The notes beneath the pieces were generated by a model. The model searched no databases. It saw only the letters and a list, made by a program, of their open reading frames with translations, and was not told the origin of the DNA. Below, piece by piece: positions 22,360 to 25,029 of a DNA stretch of 25,029 nt. The translations under genes and the position numbers were made by a program. The stretch is from RGIG464 sp045643185 (GTDB lineage: Bacteria > Myxococcota_A > Bradymonadia > UBA4248), in NCBI GenBank assembly GCA_045643185.1, contig JAZUKH010000106.1, forward strand, positions 1 through 25,029, written 5' to 3'. Positions within the stretch are counted from its first letter, which is position 1. Each line of letters begins with the position of its first letter.

Positions 22360-23994
22360 GTGAGAAAAGGTAGGTCTAACAACGCCATTATCGTTTTTTG
22401 CGTCATCCTGGTAAGTTCGTCCGGATGGAATTTGGGATGTCATCGTGCATCCTCGGAACTGGGCGAAAACGTCGTAAATAGTGAACAAACGCGTGATGTG
22501 ATCATAAACAAGGAGGTAGCCGTGACAGAGAACGTCAGACCAGCGGTTTTAGCGGGCAAATGGTACGAAAGTAACGCAGACAAACTGCGTTCGAACATCG
22601 AGAACTGGTTGGGAGATTCGCCCGTGAGTGCCGAAAAGGTGCAGGCGATCGTGGTGCCGCACGCGGGACATGTGTGGTCGGGCGACGTGGCTGGTCAGGG
22701 CTGGGCTGCTGCGCGTGGTCAGCACATCAAGCGCGTGTTCGTGCTTTGTCCGAACCATCGTGTGCCGGTCGACGGCGTTGTGGCAGATGAACATGATGCG
22801 TTTGATACGCCGCTTGGCGCGGCGATCGTCGATGTGGCGGCGCGCGACGCGTTGATACAGACCGGACTCGTGCGCATGAATGCGCGCGCGCACGCTCAGG
22901 AACACGCGATCGAGATTCAGTTGCCATTCATGAAGGTCGTGGCGCCAGACGCGACGCTCGTGCCGCTTATCGTCGGACAGTTGAGCGACAAAATGGCTCA
23001 GAAATTCGCGGCGGAATTGCGAAAAATGCTGACCGAAGACGATTTGCTCGTGATTTCGAGTGACTTCATCCACTATGGCGAAAGCTATGGATACGTGCCT
23101 TTTACGGATGATGTCGAAGCAAACTTGGCAAAAGCTGATGCCCAGACTGTGGCGGCCATTGGTTGGGTCAACGGAGCGCGTTTTGCCGACTTCGCGGCCA
23201 AAAACGACCACGTCGCGTGCGGCATTAACGCGTTGCGCGTTATGGCCTGGTTGTTTGAAGGCACGGGCGCTCAGACCCGGCGCCTGGCTTACGGCACGTC
23301 GGGCGCCAAAACTGGTTCGTTCGACATGAGCGTGTCCTACGTGGCGATGAGCCTGTTCGGCGTCGATTTCGCCAAAATGCGTGACGGGGCGGCGTCGCTG
23401 GTCAAGGCTGCCAACGCGGATCACGGGCCCGTTGTGGTGCTGGACGAACTCGGTCAGGCCAAAGCTAATGCGTTGATCCGCATGGCCGTGGCTCAGGCTG
23501 TCGCGGCAGGCCACGAAACGCCGTTCGTGCCTTCTGCTATCGTTGAACAACTCGGTGTTTTTCCAAAGATCTTTGAACAGCAGTTCGGCGTCTTTGTGAC
23601 GCTGCACAAACACGGTCAGTTGCGCGGTTGTATCGGCAACATTCTGCCCTATCAGAACCTGATGCTGAGTTTGTGGGGACGCGCTCAGGATGCCGCGCTT
23701 AACGATCCGCGTTTTGACCCCGTCACGCCTGACGAGCTAAAAGACATCACGTATGAGATCTCGATCTTGACGCCGCCTGAACCCATCGCCGGCCCACAGG
23801 ACATCGTCATTGGTCGACATGGCGTCGTCATGAAAAAACTCGGTCATTCCGCCGTCTTTTTGCCGCAGGTGGCGCCTGAACAGGGCTGGAATGTCGAACA
23901 GATGCTGACAGCGCTTTCGCTCAAGGCCGGTTTGCGCCGTGATGACTGGCAATCAGGGGCTTCGTTCTCGGTCATCGAAGCTCAGGTGTTCTAG
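22360..23994 (+). CDS. MEMO-AMMECR1 fusion protein (AmmeMemoRadiSam B-A)
   Basis: A fusion of the two non-radical members of the AmmeMemoRadiSam group. The MEMO domain (about 58-337) keeps the metal-site residues of human MEMO: PHAG, CPNH, SSDFIHYG and ACGIN. The AMMECR1 domain (about 365-544) keeps QLRGCIGNILP and LNDPRFDPVTPDEL. The biochemical function of both is unsettled. The GTG at 22360 has GGAG five bases upstream and opens a signal-like segment (RKGRSNNAIIVFCVILVSSS) that ends in a weak lipobox, NLGC. A second in-frame GTG at 22522 has a better AAGGAGG site and would give a cytoplasmic form starting with TENVRPAVLAG. A GTG at 22324 would overlap the last DnaA box. No radical SAM partner is adjacent. 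Confidence 0.88.
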   Translation: MRKGRSNNAIIVFCVILVSSSGWNLGCHRASSELGENVVNSEQTRDVIINKEVAVTENVRPAVLAGKWYESNADKLRSNIENWLGDSPVSAEKVQAIVVPHAGHVWSGDVAGQGWAAARGQHIKRVFVLCPNHRVPVDGVVADEHDAFDTPLGAAIVDVAARDALIQTGLVRMNARAHAQEHAIEIQLPFMKVVAPDATLVPLIVGQLSDKMAQKFAAELRKMLTEDDLLVISSDFIHYGESYGYVPFTDDVEANLAKADAQTVAAIGWVNGARFADFAAKNDHVACGINALRVMAWLFEGTGAQTRRLAYGTSGAKTGSFDMSVSYVAMSLFGVDFAKMRDGAASLVKAANADHGPVVVLDELGQAKANALIRMAVAQAVAAGHETPFVPSAIVEQLGVFPKIFEQQFGVFVTLHKHGQLRGCIGNILPYQNLMLSLWGRAQDAALNDPRFDPVTPDELKDITYEISILTPPEPIAGPQDIVIGRHGVVMKKLGHSAVFLPQVAPEQGWNVEQMLTALSLKAGLRRDDWQSGASFSVIEAQVF

Positions 23995-24056
23995 TATAAG
24001 CTACTGCTGTCCCACTAAATTGTCTTAAATGCCTTAACTGTTCCTGGTTTTGGTAC

Positions 24057-24166
24057 GGTCGTGTGGCTTGTTTGAGCGAAGTGAGTTCCACACGGCCGCC
24101 AAAAAGCGCGGGAATTCCAAAGGGGCGGCCGCGATACGCTGCCCCTTGGGGCTGTCCGCAGGACAG
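24057..24166. repeat. Palindrome-rich module downstream of the broken nuclease gene
   Basis: Three hairpins lie in series. GGTCGTGTGG pairs with CCACACGGCC (24057-24097, one G-U). AAGGGGC pairs with GCCCCTT around a GC-rich loop (24120-24147). CTGTCC pairs with GGACAG across GCA (24152-24166). A run of eleven A follows at 24177-24185 and beyond. The module sits 3' of the minus-strand nuclease remnant. No gene is seen in 23995-24254. Confidence 0.65.
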
Positions 24167-24254
24167 AACGAAGACGAAAAAAAAAGAATAAACTTCTATA
24201 ACAAGTGCATTTCGTTGCAATGAATGAAAATGTGTTGTTGGATAGCTATGTTTT

Positions 24255-24574
24255 TTATAATTCTTCGATGGCAACCTCACACGTCTTTTTGCAGAAACCG
24301 ACACCGACGGCATAAACCGTTTGATAGCCTTCTTTGTGAATCGCTTCGGCATATTTGTTTTCGCGCACTTGGTTGAGCGCAATCTCGGGAAGTGCGTTGA
24401 TTTCATTTAATTTGTCAGACCATTTGAACTCGAAGATGACGGCTCGATCATCGCGCATATCGCGCAAAACAATATCGGTGCGGCCATTGCCTTGTCGACA
24501 TAATACGCCTTGTTTTCTCTAAACTCGGTATAAAATTCAAGCAGTGCACCCGGTCTTAACTTGTTCTCATCCAT
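24255..24574 (-). pseudogene. Deleted AAA-ATPase-like / PD-(D/E)XK nuclease gene
   Basis: Remnant of the large family with an AAA-ATPase-like domain (PF09820) and a C-terminal PDDEXK_9 nuclease domain (PF08011). From ATG 24574 the frame reads LRPGALLEFYTEFRENKAYYVDK, written here as LRPGALLEF then YTEFRENKAYYVDK, the family N-terminus. It then jumps, in another frame, straight to the C-terminal CRQGNGRTD...AVIFEFKWSD nuclease part, which keeps the active-site Asp, Glu and Lys. The P-loop ATPase and several hundred residues between are missing. The join is near 24491-24502, at TGTCGACAAG, which reads YVDK in one frame and CRQ in the other. A TATAAT lies upstream at 24630-24635. The product is surely not functional as a whole. 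Confidence 0.8.
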
Positions 24575-24716
24575 CGTCGTACCCCATTCAATCGTGTCAG
24601 CCTGCTGACTTTTACAAGTTGATCAGTATATTATAGCATAATACTCGTCATTTTCTGTCGCGTTTTTTAGCGGCGTCCAGTGTTTATAAATGAATGCAGG
24701 CGTGCAAACAAAAAAT

Positions 24717-24811
24717 AGCGGCGCGTATGCAATAGCGCCGCTGGCGAGGCGTATTCGCAAAGCGAATAGCCGAGCCGAAAAAATAAAGCGGCGCGTATGC
24801 AATAGCGCCGC
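24717..24811 (+). repeat. Three family A-type core hairpins
   Basis: At 24717-24742 and 24787-24811 the same hairpin occurs: AGCGGCGC, unpaired G, TAT, loop, ATA, GCGCCGCT. Between them at 24743-24776 lies GGCGAGGC, unpaired G, TATTCGC, loop AAA, GCGAATA, GCCGAGCC. All keep the same bulged G while the stem sequences differ. The G-bulged arm comes first on the plus strand. Confidence 0.75.
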
Positions 24812-24897
24812 ACGTAAAAGATATTCTATGATTCTAAATAAAGTATTAATTAGAATTTACAACTTGTTTTTTATTCAGAAATATCAGCCGCATTGAC

Positions 24898-24972
24898 GCG
24901 TTGGGTGCACCGTGATACGGTGCGGCCAACGCGCGGCGCCAATAGCCGCGTAGGGGGAGACTTCCCCATCCC
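24898..24972. repeat. Cruciform joined to a partial inverted family A copy
   Basis: A nested palindrome at 24898-24932 (GCGTTGG with CCAACGC, and inside it GCACCGT with ACGGTGC) is followed by the family A head in reverse: AATAGCCGCG, TAGGGGGAGACTTCCCC. The usual second arm of family A is replaced by the cruciform. The rest of 24575-25029 shows no gene. Confidence 0.65.
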
Positions 24973-25029
24973 AAAATTGAAATAAATGACTCATTTGATA
25001 CAAAAATGAGGCAGATCCACGCGTGGAGG

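Noticed and set aside
24690..24896. 68-codon plus-strand frame near the right end
   Set aside because: It is built mostly from the three family A-type hairpins and has no ribosome-binding site.

Overview
The window reads as one continuous piece of a Gram-negative bacterial chromosome. Gram-negative signs are several lipoproteins with clear lipoboxes, an exported protein that looks like an outer-membrane beta-barrel, and the PBP2/RodA elongation pair. A Cys-rich EGF-like lipoprotein, an HCF101-like Mrp ATPase and dense palindromic intergenic repeats make me lean towards a deltaproteobacterial or myxococcal relative. That placement is inference only; there is no rRNA here.

Layout. Positions 1-4629: a tandem 23-bp palindrome array, a ComEA-like helix-hairpin-helix lipoprotein (-), a 55-residue small protein, an overlapping lipoprotein/beta-barrel pair, a strongly expressed-looking Cys-rich lipoprotein with promoter, leader hairpin and terminator, and a SAM methyltransferase. 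Positions 4818-9963 run on the minus strand: nfu-like scaffold, Mrp ATPase, thioredoxin-reductase-like flavoprotein, then rpsO and pnp (order of transcription right to left). Positions 10357-13669: a CAU tRNA, a coiled-coil zinc-ribbon protein and a solitary ftsZ. Positions 13770-19577: trmJ-like methyltransferase, then a compact cell-wall operon (zinc-ribbon/4-TM protein, exported protein, mrdA, rodA) with overlapping or nearly abutting genes. tyrS (-) faces it, with a terminator between them. Positions 21231-23994: an XRE regulator with a degenerate IrrE-like domain, a cluster of DnaA boxes, and a MEMO-AMMECR1 fusion. From 23995 to the end the sequence is accessory: hairpin repeats and a deleted AAA-ATPase/PD-(D/E)XK nuclease gene.

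The most striking signal is at 22146-22323: five perfect DnaA boxes plus two near matches, all in one orientation and spaced close to whole helical turns. It lies in non-coding DNA, so it is a candidate replication origin or DnaA-binding locus. The second is a pair of intergenic hairpin families whose arms covary between copies. Family A has a constant unpaired G next to a TAT/ATA step; family B is a 23-bp near-perfect palindrome in which G-U pairs fix the strand. Together they fill most of the larger intergenic gaps.
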